Shown: positions 1 through 9,502, counted from the first letter of the stretch. The stretch: 64,000 nt of DNA from Nocardioides sp. R-C-SC26 (GCF_021246465.1 NZ_JAHRHK010000001.1:62001-126000); one strand, 5' to 3'. A program made the numbers and translations. Notes: generated by a model not told the origin, from the sequence alone.

Positions 1-557
1 CACTTCTCGACGCGGCCGTCGCGATCCTGGAGGCCGAGGGCTACGACCGACTCACCACGACCGCGATCAGCCGACGTGCCCACGTCAGCAGCGGAACGTT
101 CTACCGCTACTTCAACGACAAGGCCGAGATCATGGAGGTGCTGCGCGACGAGGCCGTCGCGGCGATCTCCGACGATCTGATGGTGGGTGTCGTCGCAGCT
201 CTCGACCTCGACGTCGAACCCGCACTCGAACGCGTCGTGGAGACTCTGATCGACGGGTTCGAGGCCCACCGCGCGGTGATCCTCGCGATCATCAACCAGA
301 TGCCGGCCGGCAACAACGCCAACATCCTCCCCGAGGTCGAGGCGCAACTGCGTCAACTCGCCTCCCTGCTCCCACGTCGGCACCTGCCGGACCTCGACGA
401 GGACGGCCTCGACGCGGTCGTGTTCATGACGATGGGCGTGCTCGTCTCGACGTGCCTGCGGATCGCCCTGCAGCGTCCGGCTCACGTCGAGCGAGAGCGC
501 TTGGTGGCGATCGCCGTCGGCATGCTCGCGGGTGGCATGGTGGCCGCCCGCGCCTGA
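1..557 (+). CDS. TetR family transcriptional regulator (5' end outside window)
   Basis: The reading frame is open from base 3, so the true start lies before the window. The visible N-terminus has the TetR helix-turn-helix: the frame reads TTTAISRRAHVSSGTFYRYF followed by NDKAEIMEVL, the usual recognition helix and first helix of the ligand domain. The remaining ~140 residues form a helical, divergent ligand-binding domain, which does not reveal the ligand. The protein is expected to be a dimeric cytoplasmic repressor. Its target cannot be read here because its upstream neighbour is missing. The next gene is convergent, so the two are not co-transcribed. Confidence 0.9.
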   Translation, partial: LLDAAVAILEAEGYDRLTTTAISRRAHVSSGTFYRYFNDKAEIMEVLRDEAVAAISDDLMVGVVAALDLDVEPALERVVETLIDGFEAHRAVILAIINQMPAGNNANILPEVEAQLRQLASLLPRRHLPDLDEDGLDAVVFMTMGVLVSTCLRIALQRPAHVERERLVAIAVGMLAGGMVAARA

Positions 558-593
558 CGCCGGCGCTCCCGACCCGGACCCTGCGATCGGGGA

Positions 594-3104
594 TCAGCAG
601 GAGACGACGCGCACCACGCCCCGCGTCAGTCGCACCCGGAAGTCGAGCACCTGGCCGCCGTTCTCGATCCGCCATGCCGAGGGAGGCAGGGGTTTGCCGT
701 CCACCCGGACGCCGCAGACGTCGATCGGGCGGCGCAGCGTCGCGAGCGAGACCTGCGCGGTGTAGGTGCGCGCCCGCCGTCCGGCGATCTCCAGTCTCCA
801 GCCGGCACCGTCCTCCACCGAGGTGAGGCGTTCCCCCCTGCCGAATCGGGTGACGCTGCGGCCGCGAGGGAAGGCGAGCAGCTGCATGCGGTCGGCTCGC
901 TCGCGCGCGCTCACGACGTCGCCGGCGCGACCGAAGTCGGTGAGGGTGTCGACGTCGGGGTCGAGCATCGCGAGCACGGCGCCGGCGCGCACGAGCAACG
1001 GCAGCTGGTCGCGGGGAGCGGGCACGGTGACCCGCCGGAGACGCGCGTCGCTGCCCCGCAGCAGCCGTGCGGCGCCGAGGTCGAGGTCGCGGGTGGCGTC
1101 GCGGTAGCGCGTGGAACTGCCGAGATCGACCCACGTGCCACCGGGCAGGGCGAGCTCGCGTCGGGTGGCACCGGGGCTCAGGACCGGAGCGACGAGCATG
1201 TCGGGCCCGAACATGAAGACGTCGTCCTGATCGCTGGCGGCGGACGTCGGGTGGGTGAGCACGAGGTGGCGCATGATCGGCAACCCGGTTCGCAGGTAGG
1301 TGCGGTGCGCCTCCAGCAGGTAGGGCGCGAGCTGGGTACGCAGGGCGCCGTATCTCCGCCAGGTGGTGAGGTGTGGCTCCTCCCAGACCAGCGGGCGGTC
1401 CTTGTCGGGCACCTCGACGCCGTCGTTCTTCGCCCGCATCACGCCGCTGAAGGCTCCGAGCTGGATCCAGCGGTCGAGCAGCTCGTCACCGAGAGAGACC
1501 GTGCCGAGGGCGAAGAACCCACCGATGTCGGAACCCCAGACACCGATACCGCTGAGACCCGAGCTCAGCCCGGCCGTCACGACCGAGCGCAGGCCGTCGA
1601 AGCCCCAGATGCTGGTGGGATCGCCGCCCCACACGACCGGTGAGCACCGCACGGACCCCGTCCAACCGGACCGCACGAACCGGACGATCGGACGGTCGAC
1701 GTCGGCGACCATGCGCTGGGTCTGGCAGTGGTAGTCCCGCGCGTAGGCGTTGTGCAGCTCGCTGCCGGTGCGACCGCGCTCGTCGACGGCGACCGGCGGG
1801 GTGTACTCGCCGAAGTCCTCCATCCACCCGTCGTGACCGTGCGCCACCATCCGGTCGACGATCCGCCCGTAGTGCTGGTCGATCTTCGGGGAGGTGAAGT
1901 CGAACTGGGTCAGCGGCCGCACGGTGAACTGGGCTCCGCCGACATAGGCCGGGTAGACGAACGGGACGCCGCCGACCGTCTTCTGCACAGCACCGTCGGC
2001 GAGCGCTGGCTCGAACACCTCGCGGTACTCGGTGCACAGCAGCGGATTGATGTAGGTCAGGATCGCCAGGCCGCGCCGATGCATCCAGGCGGAGCGGGCC
2101 GTCTCCTTCGCGCCCAGGCCGCGGTCGGCACCGCAGGGCAGGTAGCGCATGTGGGTTTCCGCGACCGAGACGGGGGCACGACCCCGCTGCATGGCGAGGA
2201 TCGCGCCGCGCTCCTCGCGCGGCTCGACGTAGTCGGCCTGCCCGGTCTGCACCCACGGCCCGAACATCCAGGGGGCGCCGACGTCGGGTTGACGGCCGAC
2301 GGCCGCGCTGAAGCGACGCAGAGCGTCAGCAGGTCGAGGACCGCCGAAGACCTGCCACCGGGCGTCGTCGGACTCCACCACCGTGCGCCAGCGGCTCCCG
2401 CCCGAGGCGTTGAAGTCGAAGGTGCTGGTGTGGTCGTTGCGCACGAGCACCCCGTAGCCACGGCTGGAGAGGACCCACGGGATCGGGAAGTAGGTGGAGT
2501 CGCGTCGGGTGCCGAATCCCCACAGCGGCACGGTGGGCGCCACCACCAGCTGCTCGGTCCGGTACGGCCCGTCCTCGACGTAGTTGCGCACGCGCGTGCC
2601 GCGCCGCTCCACGTGGTCGTTGCGTTCGCCGGTGCCGTAGAAGCGCTCGCCGGGCGCCATGGGCCAGTCGAGTCCGATCGAGAGCACCGGACGGAGCGAC
2701 CCGACGACCTGGGTCCTCAGCGTGAGCGACTCCTGGGCCCCACGTGCCAGCGTGAGCCGCACCGTCGCGAGGGGGTCGGACGTCGTCAACGTCGCGACGA
2801 GCGATCCGCCGGTACGCCGGACGTCGCGGACGCCGGTGACCAGTGCGCCGCCGAGGGCCGTGGTGATCCGGACGCGCCCGTCGCGAAGCACCGGTCGGCC
2901 GGCGTCGGTCACGTTCAAGGCGCCGCTCGGGGCCACCGCGACGTCGAGGCGGCCGGCGTCGAAGAGCGCCTCGTTCGCGGCCGAGGGTGCACCCGACTCC
3001 GCCGAGGCGGGCCCGGCCAGTGGCGGCTGCGCGAGCAGACTCGTCACGAGGCCGAGGGAGAGCGCGGCCAGGGCCGCGGGAACGAGGCGGGGGAGCAGCG
3101 TCAC
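594..3104 (-). CDS. Secreted glycoside hydrolase family 31 (alpha-glucosidase-like)
   Basis: An 836-residue protein with a GTG start and a Sec-type signal peptide (hydrophobic residues about 8-30, likely cleavage after AGPASA). The GH31 barrel is clear: the nucleophile motif GWMEDFGEYTP lies near residue 425, and the acid/base region has WGGDPTSIW near residue 490, followed by GLSSGLSGIGVWGSDIGGFF. These mark a retaining alpha-glycosidase acting outside the cell on alpha-linked sugars. The DFGEY form of the nucleophile motif is nearer to the YihQ-like branch than to classical alpha-glucosidases, and the segment containing AETHMRYLPCG is unusual. Substrate is therefore uncertain (alpha-glucoside, alpha-xyloside or a sulfosugar). 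It is divergent from the coiled-coil gene at 3185 and has no sugar transporter beside it. Confidence 0.88.
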   Translation of the reverse strand: MTLLPRLVPAALAALSLGLVTSLLAQPPLAGPASAESGAPSAANEALFDAGRLDVAVAPSGALNVTDAGRPVLRDGRVRITTALGGALVTGVRDVRRTGGSLVATLTTSDPLATVRLTLARGAQESLTLRTQVVGSLRPVLSIGLDWPMAPGERFYGTGERNDHVERRGTRVRNYVEDGPYRTEQLVVAPTVPLWGFGTRRDSTYFPIPWVLSSRGYGVLVRNDHTSTFDFNASGGSRWRTVVESDDARWQVFGGPRPADALRRFSAAVGRQPDVGAPWMFGPWVQTGQADYVEPREERGAILAMQRGRAPVSVAETHMRYLPCGADRGLGAKETARSAWMHRRGLAILTYINPLLCTEYREVFEPALADGAVQKTVGGVPFVYPAYVGGAQFTVRPLTQFDFTSPKIDQHYGRIVDRMVAHGHDGWMEDFGEYTPPVAVDERGRTGSELHNAYARDYHCQTQRMVADVDRPIVRFVRSGWTGSVRCSPVVWGGDPTSIWGFDGLRSVVTAGLSSGLSGIGVWGSDIGGFFALGTVSLGDELLDRWIQLGAFSGVMRAKNDGVEVPDKDRPLVWEEPHLTTWRRYGALRTQLAPYLLEAHRTYLRTGLPIMRHLVLTHPTSAASDQDDVFMFGPDMLVAPVLSPGATRRELALPGGTWVDLGSSTRYRDATRDLDLGAARLLRGSDARLRRVTVPAPRDQLPLLVRAGAVLAMLDPDVDTLTDFGRAGDVVSARERADRMQLLAFPRGRSVTRFGRGERLTSVEDGAGWRLEIAGRRARTYTAQVSLATLRRPIDVCGVRVDGKPLPPSAWRIENGGQVLDFRVRLTRGVVRVVSC

Positions 3105-3184
3105 ACCCGATGAACGACGCCGTCTGCCGCACGTTATGTGCCCGAGACGTCTCGGTGCGTCCGGGCAGTGCCAGACTCGGGCGG

Positions 3185-4078
3185 GTGAGCGCGCTCCTCG
3201 ACATCGCCGATGAGCTCTACGCGGTCCCGATCACCGAGTTCACCGCCGACCGCGACGCTCGTGCGAGGGCGGCCAAGGCCACGGACAACGAGCTCGCCGC
3301 GGCGGTGAAGTCACTGCGCAAGCCGTCGACGGCGGCATGGGTGATCAACCTGCTCACGCGCCGCGACCCCGACGGCGTGCGCGAGCTGCTCGCCGTCGGC
3401 GAGGCGCTGCGGGCCGCTCAGTCGGCCATGTCCGCTGAGGAGCTGCGGGCCCTGACCCGCCAGAGGCGTCAGCTGACCGCGGCGATCACCCAGCAGGCCA
3501 GGTCGTTGGCGCGTGAGGAGGGCGTGCGGACGACCGAGGCCGTGGCGGACCAGGTCGAGGGCACGCTGACCGCCGCGATGCTCTCCCGCGGCTGCGCCGA
3601 GGCAGTTCGCAGCGGACTGCTCGTCTCCACGTTCGCCACGACGGGTCTGGACGAGGTCGATGTCCGGGCTCACGTGGCGCTCGCCGAGGCGCTCGGGCAT
3701 GCGGCCACGCCGCGGGACCCTGTCGGCCACGAGCCGCCACCGCGCCCCGAGCTGCATCTGGTGCCCGACCCCGACGCCGACGCGAAGGCCCGCGCCGCGG
3801 CGGAGGAGGACCTGGTCGAGGCCCGGCGGGCACTGACCGACGCGGAGTCCGAGCGTGACCAGGTCCGGGTCACCGTCGAGGACCTCAAGGCCCGTCAGCT
3901 CCAGGTGGAGTCGGAGATCGACGAGCTGCGTCGTCGCATCGCGGACCTGGAGTCGGTCTACGACGACGTCGACGACGATCTCGGCGACGCCGAGGCCGCA
4001 CTCGCCGAGGCCGAGGAGGTGCTGGCGGAAGCGCGTGAGGTCGCCGACGCCGCGCAGGCCGCCGTGACGCGCCTCTGA
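3185..4078 (+). CDS. Coiled-coil protein of unknown function
   Basis: Predicted 297 residues from a GTG start at 3185. The frame is open further upstream, but that part crosses the divergent GH31 start and has non-coding composition. The N-terminus (LLDIADELYAVPITEF, then KSLRKPSTAAWVINLL) resembles a conserved actinobacterial protein I can recognise only as hypothetical. Residues about 190-297 are rich in Glu, Asp, Ala and Arg with heptad spacing, so a long coiled coil is likely. No signal peptide or membrane segment is visible. A possible CAGACT -10 box lies 7 bases before the GTG. Function unknown. Confidence 0.75.
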   Translation: MSALLDIADELYAVPITEFTADRDARARAAKATDNELAAAVKSLRKPSTAAWVINLLTRRDPDGVRELLAVGEALRAAQSAMSAEELRALTRQRRQLTAAITQQARSLAREEGVRTTEAVADQVEGTLTAAMLSRGCAEAVRSGLLVSTFATTGLDEVDVRAHVALAEALGHAATPRDPVGHEPPPRPELHLVPDPDADAKARAAAEEDLVEARRALTDAESERDQVRVTVEDLKARQLQVESEIDELRRRIADLESVYDDVDDDLGDAEAALAEAEEVLAEAREVADAAQAAVTRL

Positions 4079-4127
4079 CGCGGGCGTCGGACGTGACGAT
4101 CGCGTGACCCCCACGCCGTCAGAGCGC
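4069..4127. terminator. Candidate bidirectional terminator between convergent genes
   Basis: GCGCCTCTGACG at 4069 pairs with CGTCAGAGCGC ending at 4127 (one bulged base), and an inner GGGCGT/ACGCC segment can extend the stem. It overlaps the stop codon of the coiled-coil gene and sits just before the end of glpK on the other strand. There is no clear T-run, as is common in high-GC genomes. Confidence 0.45.
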
Positions 4128-4159
4128 CTCGACGGGTGGTCGATGTGTCGCCCGGTGGG

Positions 4160-5650
4160 TCAGCCGGCCCAGCCTTTGCTGCGCTCGACGGCGTCGCGCC
4201 ACCGGACGTGGGCGGCGTCGGCGGCCTCGCGCGATCCCGCCGTCGGTTCGAAGGTGCGCTCGAGCTGCCAGGTGGCGCGCAGCGCGTCGGTGGAGTCCCA
4301 CACGCCGGTGCCGAGACCGGCGAGGAACGCCGCGCCCAAGGCCGTCGTCTCGACCAGCCGGGGACGCTGCACGTCGACGCCGAGCTGGTCTGCCTGGAGC
4401 TGGCACAGCAGGTCGTTGGCCGCCGCGCCGCCGTCGACGCGCAGCGTCGCGCGCGACTCCGGTGAGCCCATGGTGTCGATGACGTCGCGCACCTCGAACG
4501 TGATCGCCTCGAGGGTGGCGCGCACGATGTGGGCGCGGGTCGTGCCGCGCGTGATGCCGATGATCAGGCCGCGCGCGTGCGGATCCCAGTCGGGCGCGCC
4601 GAGGCCGGTCAGCGCGGGCACGAACACGACGCCGTCGGTGGTGTCCACGGTCGCTGCGATCGCCTGGGTCTCGGCGGCCGAGCCGACGATCTGCAGCCCG
4701 TCGCGCAGCCACTGCACCGCCGCTCCCGTGACGAAGATCGAGCCTTCCAACGCGTACGTCGTCTCACCGGACGGCGAGCGCCAGGCGGCCGTCGACAGCA
4801 GGCCGGCGTCGGAGCGCTCGACCACGGTGCCCGTGTTGGTCAGGATGAAGGAGCCGGTGCCGTAGGTGCACTTGGCCTCGCCGGGTTCGAAGCAGGTCTG
4901 TCCGAACAACGCCGACTGCTGATCCCCGGCGATGCCGGCGATCGGAAGCTCCAGGTCCAGGAAGGAACGTGGATCGGTCACCGCGATCTCACCCCAGCTC
5001 GGCACCACCTCCGGGAGCGCGTCCATCGGCACGCCGAGCAGGTCGCAGAGCTCGGCGCTCCATGCGCCCGCGGCGAGGTCGAACAGCAGCGTCCGGGAGG
5101 CGTTGGAGACGTCGGTGACGTGGTGCACGCCGCGCGTCATCCGCGCGATCAGGTAGGAGTCGACGGTGCCGACGGCGTAGCGCCCCGACTCCACGAGGGC
5201 CCAGGTGTGCGGCTCGTGCTCGGCGATCCAGCGCAGTTTCGTGCCCGAGAAGTAGGGGTCCAGTCGGAGGCCGGTGAGCTCGGCGACGCGGTCCTCGTGA
5301 CCGGCACCGCGCAGCTCGGTGCAGATCTGCGCCGAGCGCCGGTCCTGCCACACGATCGCACGACGTGGCGCGCCGAGGGTGTCACGATCCCAGAGCACCA
5401 CCGTCTCGCGCTGGTTGGTGATGCCGACCCCGGTGAGCGTGCTGCGGTCGACCTCGCGCAGCGCGGCTCGCGTCGCCTCCAGCGTGGCCTGCCAGATCTC
5501 CTCCGGCGCGTGCTCGACCCAACCGGGGTGGGGGAAGTGCTGGGCGAACTCCTGGTAGCCCTTGGCGACGATGTCGCCGTCGGCGGAGACCACGACGGCG
5601 GTCACGCCGGTCGTGCCGGCGTCGATGGCCAGGACGGTGGGGGTCGACAC
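4160..5650 (-). CDS. glpK: Glycerol kinase
   Basis: Phosphorylates glycerol with ATP to sn-glycerol 3-phosphate in the cytoplasm. The 496-residue length is normal for the FGGY family. Visible landmarks are DAGTTGVTAVVV at residues 10-21, GVGITNQRETVVLWD with IVWQDRR near 75-105, TDVSNASRTLLFDL near 180, GIAGDQQSALFGQ near 245 and the C-terminal GGAAAND motif. The start is a GTG preceded by GAGGAGAC. It lies 51 bases downstream of the DUF1028 gene on the same strand, so the two may be co-transcribed. No glpF or glpD is in the window. Confidence 0.96.
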   Translation of the reverse strand: MSTPTVLAIDAGTTGVTAVVVSADGDIVAKGYQEFAQHFPHPGWVEHAPEEIWQATLEATRAALREVDRSTLTGVGITNQRETVVLWDRDTLGAPRRAIVWQDRRSAQICTELRGAGHEDRVAELTGLRLDPYFSGTKLRWIAEHEPHTWALVESGRYAVGTVDSYLIARMTRGVHHVTDVSNASRTLLFDLAAGAWSAELCDLLGVPMDALPEVVPSWGEIAVTDPRSFLDLELPIAGIAGDQQSALFGQTCFEPGEAKCTYGTGSFILTNTGTVVERSDAGLLSTAAWRSPSGETTYALEGSIFVTGAAVQWLRDGLQIVGSAAETQAIAATVDTTDGVVFVPALTGLGAPDWDPHARGLIIGITRGTTRAHIVRATLEAITFEVRDVIDTMGSPESRATLRVDGGAAANDLLCQLQADQLGVDVQRPRLVETTALGAAFLAGLGTGVWDSTDALRATWQLERTFEPTAGSREAADAAHVRWRDAVERSKGWAG

Positions 5651-5701
5651 GGTGGGAGTCTCCTCGTCGTGGGGTGCGGTGGAGGTCGAGGCCGTCGGAC
5701 G

Positions 5702-6523
5702 TCAGGCCGGGTGGTCGTCGCGCACGATCGCCAGCACCCGCTCGTCGATCCATTCCAGGTCGTCGGCGACACGCATCTCGTAGTTCTCCATGCCGACCCA
5801 GGTGCGGAAGTCGGGGTGGCCCTGCTCGCGCGCGAACCGCTCGAGCTCGGAGGCGAGCGCGTCGTCGACGGCGACCTTCTCGGCGTCGGTGGAGGCCACC
5901 AAGTAGAGCGCGTGCAGGTCGAGCAGACGGCCGAGCTCGTCGATCGGGGTCGCATGGTCGTCGACGCGCAGATCGACGGCGACGTCGTCGCCGCCGTCGT
6001 AGCCCGCACCATCCTGCACCACCATCAGTGCCGCCGACTGACGCCCGCGCAGGTCGCCGCCGGCGGCGCCACCGGCGGCGAGTGCGGCCAGCAGACGGTC
6101 GGCGAACCGCAGGTGCTCACCGGCCAGCCATGCCGTCTCCATCGCCTCGACGACGGCGCTGCCGACCAGGCAGTTCCCCTGGATCGCGTAGCCGGGGCCG
6201 AGGGTGCCGCCGGCCCAGTGCACACACGCGGCTCCGGTGTGCGATGCCGAGCCGCCATCGACGTCGACGAGGCCGACCTGGCGGTGGTCGCGACCGTCGT
6301 CCTCCTCCAGAAGGCGTTGCAGCGCGATCTCGGCGGTGGCGCCCTCATCGAGATGCGAGAGCGCGAGACCCTTGTAGGCGACGTTGGCCAGCGCCTGGGT
6401 CGCGAGCGCGCCGACCTGGGCGACTGCGGCGGGGACCACCGACCCGACCGCCAGGAACTTCGAGGCGACCGCGACGCCCCAGGACTCGCCGTCGTCGGAG
6501 CGCGCCACGATCGAGAAGGTCAT
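5702..6523 (-). CDS. DUF1028 family protein (Ntn-hydrolase-like fold)
   Basis: A 273-residue protein starting MTFSIVARSDDGESWGVAVA, with GLALSHLDEG and YAIQGNCLVG following. These are the hallmarks of the DUF1028 family, which is predicted to have an Ntn-hydrolase-type fold; no activity is established. The C-terminal ~70 residues resemble the peptidoglycan-binding-like extension seen in some members (weak). A TAAGGT box ends 6 bases before the ATG, which suggests leaderless transcription. The gene precedes glpK on the same strand. Confidence 0.85.
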   Translation of the reverse strand: MTFSIVARSDDGESWGVAVASKFLAVGSVVPAAVAQVGALATQALANVAYKGLALSHLDEGATAEIALQRLLEEDDGRDHRQVGLVDVDGGSASHTGAACVHWAGGTLGPGYAIQGNCLVGSAVVEAMETAWLAGEHLRFADRLLAALAAGGAAGGDLRGRQSAALMVVQDGAGYDGGDDVAVDLRVDDHATPIDELGRLLDLHALYLVASTDAEKVAVDDALASELERFAREQGHPDFRTWVGMENYEMRVADDLEWIDERVLAIVRDDHPA

Positions 6524-6529
6524 GTGCCG

Positions 6530-6535
6530 ACCTTA
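6530..6535 (-). promoter_or_regulatory. -10 box for a leaderless DUF1028 mRNA
   Basis: TAAGGT (TANNNT form) on the minus strand ends 6 bases before the ATG at 6523. No Shine-Dalgarno sequence precedes that ATG. This spacing places transcription start at or near the start codon. Confidence 0.5.
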
Positions 6536-6791
6536 GTGTCGTGAGCACGAAGCTCCTGGACGGTCGGCGCCGCGATGGCACCCACTTTCCGCGTTGGCAG
6601 AGGTGAGGTGCACCCGGCAGCCCTGCGCGAAGCCGCCGTGCGATGCACGCACCCTGACGACGTGAGCCATCCGGCTACGTCGCGCCCGCGACCCTGGGGC
6701 GCAGAGCGTCGGAACCGGAGCCGGTGACGGATGCCGTCGCACGTGCTTTGCTAGACGCGACGGCGATATGAACGATCCAAGGAGGCTGGCT

Positions 6792-7832
6792 GTGCGCGTG
6801 GGAGTTCTCACCGGGGGTGGTGACTGTCCGGGGCTGAACGCCGTGATCCGAGCTGTGGTGCGCAAGGGGGTGCAGGAGCACGGCTTCGAGTTCGTCGGCT
6901 TCCGCGATGGCTGGCGCGGCCCGCTGGAGGGCCTGACGATGCCGCTCGGCGTCGAGCAGTGCCGGGGCATCCTGCCTCGCGGCGGCACCATCTTGGGCTC
7001 GTCGCGGACAAACCCGTTCAAGGTCGAGCGTGGTGTCGAGCAGATCACCGACAACCTGGCGGCGGCCGGCGTCGACGCGCTCGTCGCGATCGGCGGGGAG
7101 GACACCCTCGGCGTCGCGACCAAGCTCGCCGACCTGGGAGTCCGCGTCGTCGGCGTACCCAAGACCATCGACAACGACCTCTCCGGCACCGACTTCACCT
7201 TCGGCTTCGACACCGCGGTCAACATCGCGACCGAGGCGATCGACCGACTGCACACCACCGCGGAATCCCACCACCGGGTGCTGGTCGTGGAGGTGATGGG
7301 CCGTCACGCCGGGTGGATCGCGCTGCACGCGGGCATCGCCGGGGGCGCGAGCGCCGTGCTGATCCCCGAGCAGCCCTTCGACATCGAGCGTGTCTGCGCG
7401 TTCGTGGAATCCCGCTTCGAGACCGAGTACGCGCCGATCATCGTCGTCTCCGAGGGCGCTGTGCCGGTCGACGCCGGGCCAGGTGAGCAGGGCATGACGT
7501 TGCAGTCGGGCGAGGTCGATGCGTTCGGGCACGTCCGACTCGGCGGTATCGGGGACCGTCTCGCCAGCGAGATCGAGCACCGCACCGGCAAGGAGGCACG
7601 CGCGGTCGTGCTCGGCCATGTCCAGCGCGGCGGCACGCCGACGGCGTTCGACCGCTGGCTGGCCACCCGGTTCGGTCTGCACGCCATCGACGCCGTCGCC
7701 GAGGGCGACTTCGGCGTGATGGTCGCGCTGCGGGGCACCGACATCGTGCGCGTCCCGCTCATCGAGGGCACCGGCGAGCTCAAGCTGGTGAGCGCCGAGG
7801 AGTACGCCGAGGCGCAGGTCTTCTTCGGCTGA
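6792..7832 (+). CDS. pfkA: 6-phosphofructokinase, predicted pyrophosphate-dependent
   Basis: A 346-residue PfkA-family enzyme converting fructose 6-phosphate and fructose 1,6-bisphosphate. The start is set at GTG 6792 because AAGGAGG lies 6 bases upstream and the protein then begins MRVGVLTGGGDCPGLNAVIR, as in relatives; an upstream in-frame ATG at 6768 lies before that ribosome site. Residues that decide the phosphoryl donor are visible: GGEDTLG puts Asp where ATP enzymes have Gly104 (E. coli numbering), and PKTIDND puts Lys where they have Gly124. Both are the pyrophosphate-type residues. Family membership is certain; donor choice is inferred from these two positions. Confidence 0.93.
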   Translation: MRVGVLTGGGDCPGLNAVIRAVVRKGVQEHGFEFVGFRDGWRGPLEGLTMPLGVEQCRGILPRGGTILGSSRTNPFKVERGVEQITDNLAAAGVDALVAIGGEDTLGVATKLADLGVRVVGVPKTIDNDLSGTDFTFGFDTAVNIATEAIDRLHTTAESHHRVLVVEVMGRHAGWIALHAGIAGGASAVLIPEQPFDIERVCAFVESRFETEYAPIIVVSEGAVPVDAGPGEQGMTLQSGEVDAFGHVRLGGIGDRLASEIEHRTGKEARAVVLGHVQRGGTPTAFDRWLATRFGLHAIDAVAEGDFGVMVALRGTDIVRVPLIEGTGELKLVSAEEYAEAQVFFG

Positions 7833-7938
7833 CGGGTCGCGGTCGGACTCCACCCGCGGGGGTACTTCCGATCCCGGCGGCGCCAGAGGATCCTGTCCGG
7901 TTGGACGCGCTCGGCGTCCCGAAGACGGAGGAGGCCCC

Positions 7939-9402
7939 ATGTCCACCACGACGGCGGAGCACCACTCGGGCGAGGCAGGGTCGGGCGAGCCGGAGCTGAA
8001 GCGGGTCCTGGGGCCCAAACTGCTGCTCCTCTTCATCGTCGGTGACATCCTCGGCGCCGGCGTGTACGCCGTTACCGGTCAGATGGGCGGCGAGGTCGGC
8101 GGCCTGGTGTGGCTGCCGTTCCTGTGCGCGTTCGTCGTGGCGACGCTCACCGCACTCTCCTACCTGGAGCTGGTGACGAAGTACCCGCAGGCCGCGGGGG
8201 CGGCGCTGTACACGCACAAGGCGTTCGGCGTGCACTTCCTGACGTTCCTCGTGGCCTTCGCCGTGGTGTGCTCCGGCGTCACGAGCGCGTCCACCTCGGC
8301 CAAGACGCTCGCCGACAACCTCACCGGGGGCCTGGAGGTCAACGGGTGGATCGACGGCGCCGGCTCCGGCACGATCACCGCGATCGCGATGGGCTTCATG
8401 ATCCTGCTGGCGCTGATCAACCTGCGCGGAGTGGGTGAGAGCGTCAAGTTCAACGTCGTGCTGACCCTCATCGAGGTGCTGGCTCTGTGCATCGTGATCG
8501 GCGTGGGGTTCTACGCGATGTCGCGCGGCACCGGCGATCTCGGCGAACTCGTCACCTTCCACGACTACGAGGACCGCGGTCTGTTCCTCGCGGTGACGGT
8601 GGCGACGTCGATCGCCTTCTTCGCCATGGTCGGCTTCGAGGACGCCGTGAACATGGTCGAGGAGACCAAGGAGCCCGAGCGGATCTTCCCCCGCACCATG
8701 CTGACCGGTCTGGGCATCGCCGTGCTGCTGTACATGCTCGTGGCCGTGTCGGTGGTCAGCGTGCTGACCGCGCCGGAGCTGAAGGAGATCTCCGACGCCG
8801 AGGGCCGCGCGCTGCTCGAGGTCGTCTCCAAGGGAGCTCCGGACTTCCCGATCGACAAGGTGTTCCCGTTCCTTGCCGTCTTCGCGGTCGCCAACACCGC
8901 GTTGATCAACATGCTCATGGCGAGCCGACTGATCTACGGGATGGCACGGCAGAACGTGCTCCCGGCGAGTCTGGGGCGTGTGCTGCCCGGACGGCGGACC
9001 CCGTGGGCGGGCATCGCCTTCACCACGCTGCTCGCGCTCGGCCTGATCTGGTGGGTCACCGCCGACACCGAGAGCAACGTGGTCGCGAGTCTCTCGAACG
9101 TGACCGCGTTCCTGCTGCTCTGCGTGTTCGCCATCGTCAACGTCGCCTGCATCGTGCTGCGCGGTCGTCGCCACGAGACCGGCAAAACGTTCTTCACCTC
9201 ACCGGGGCAGCTCCCGGTGGTGGCGGCACTGCTCTGCGTCTTCCTCGCGGGTCCCTGGGTCGACCGCGACGGCGAGGTGTACCGGATCGCGGGCGTGTTG
9301 ATGCTCATCGGGGTGGGCCTGTGGGTCCTCACCTACGCGATCAACAGGGCGACCGGCCAGGGCGACAGCGATTTCGAGGACGTCGCGTCACTGGGGGAGT
9401 AG
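7939..9402 (+). CDS. APC-family amino acid permease
   Basis: A 487-residue integral membrane transporter of the amino acid-polyamine-organocation superfamily. The N-terminal helix contains VGDILGAGVYAVTGQMGG, the unwound substrate-binding segment of the fold, and about 12 hydrophobic segments follow. MVGFEDAVNMVEETKEPERI is the conserved TM6-loop motif. The ATG follows a strong GGAGGAGG site. The substrate is not readable; basic or neutral amino acids are typical. It appears to stand alone between pfkA and the class II DAHP synthase gene. Confidence 0.9.
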   Translation: MSTTTAEHHSGEAGSGEPELKRVLGPKLLLLFIVGDILGAGVYAVTGQMGGEVGGLVWLPFLCAFVVATLTALSYLELVTKYPQAAGAALYTHKAFGVHFLTFLVAFAVVCSGVTSASTSAKTLADNLTGGLEVNGWIDGAGSGTITAIAMGFMILLALINLRGVGESVKFNVVLTLIEVLALCIVIGVGFYAMSRGTGDLGELVTFHDYEDRGLFLAVTVATSIAFFAMVGFEDAVNMVEETKEPERIFPRTMLTGLGIAVLLYMLVAVSVVSVLTAPELKEISDAEGRALLEVVSKGAPDFPIDKVFPFLAVFAVANTALINMLMASRLIYGMARQNVLPASLGRVLPGRRTPWAGIAFTTLLALGLIWWVTADTESNVVASLSNVTAFLLLCVFAIVNVACIVLRGRRHETGKTFFTSPGQLPVVAALLCVFLAGPWVDRDGEVYRIAGVLMLIGVGLWVLTYAINRATGQGDSDFEDVASLGE

Positions 9403-9490
9403 CGGTCGGACCGGGGAGGGGGCCTTCCGGCATCCGACCTGCCCGACGCGTTCTCGCAGTGCCGGGTCGGCGTCGAGCGCCGGGCGCGAC

Positions 9491-9496
9491 TAGATT
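9491..9496 (+). promoter_or_regulatory. -10 box for a leaderless class II DAHP synthase mRNA
   Basis: TAGATT ends 6 bases before the GTG at 9503, and no Shine-Dalgarno sequence is present between them. Confidence 0.55.
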
Positions 9497-9502
9497 TGGC
9501 GG

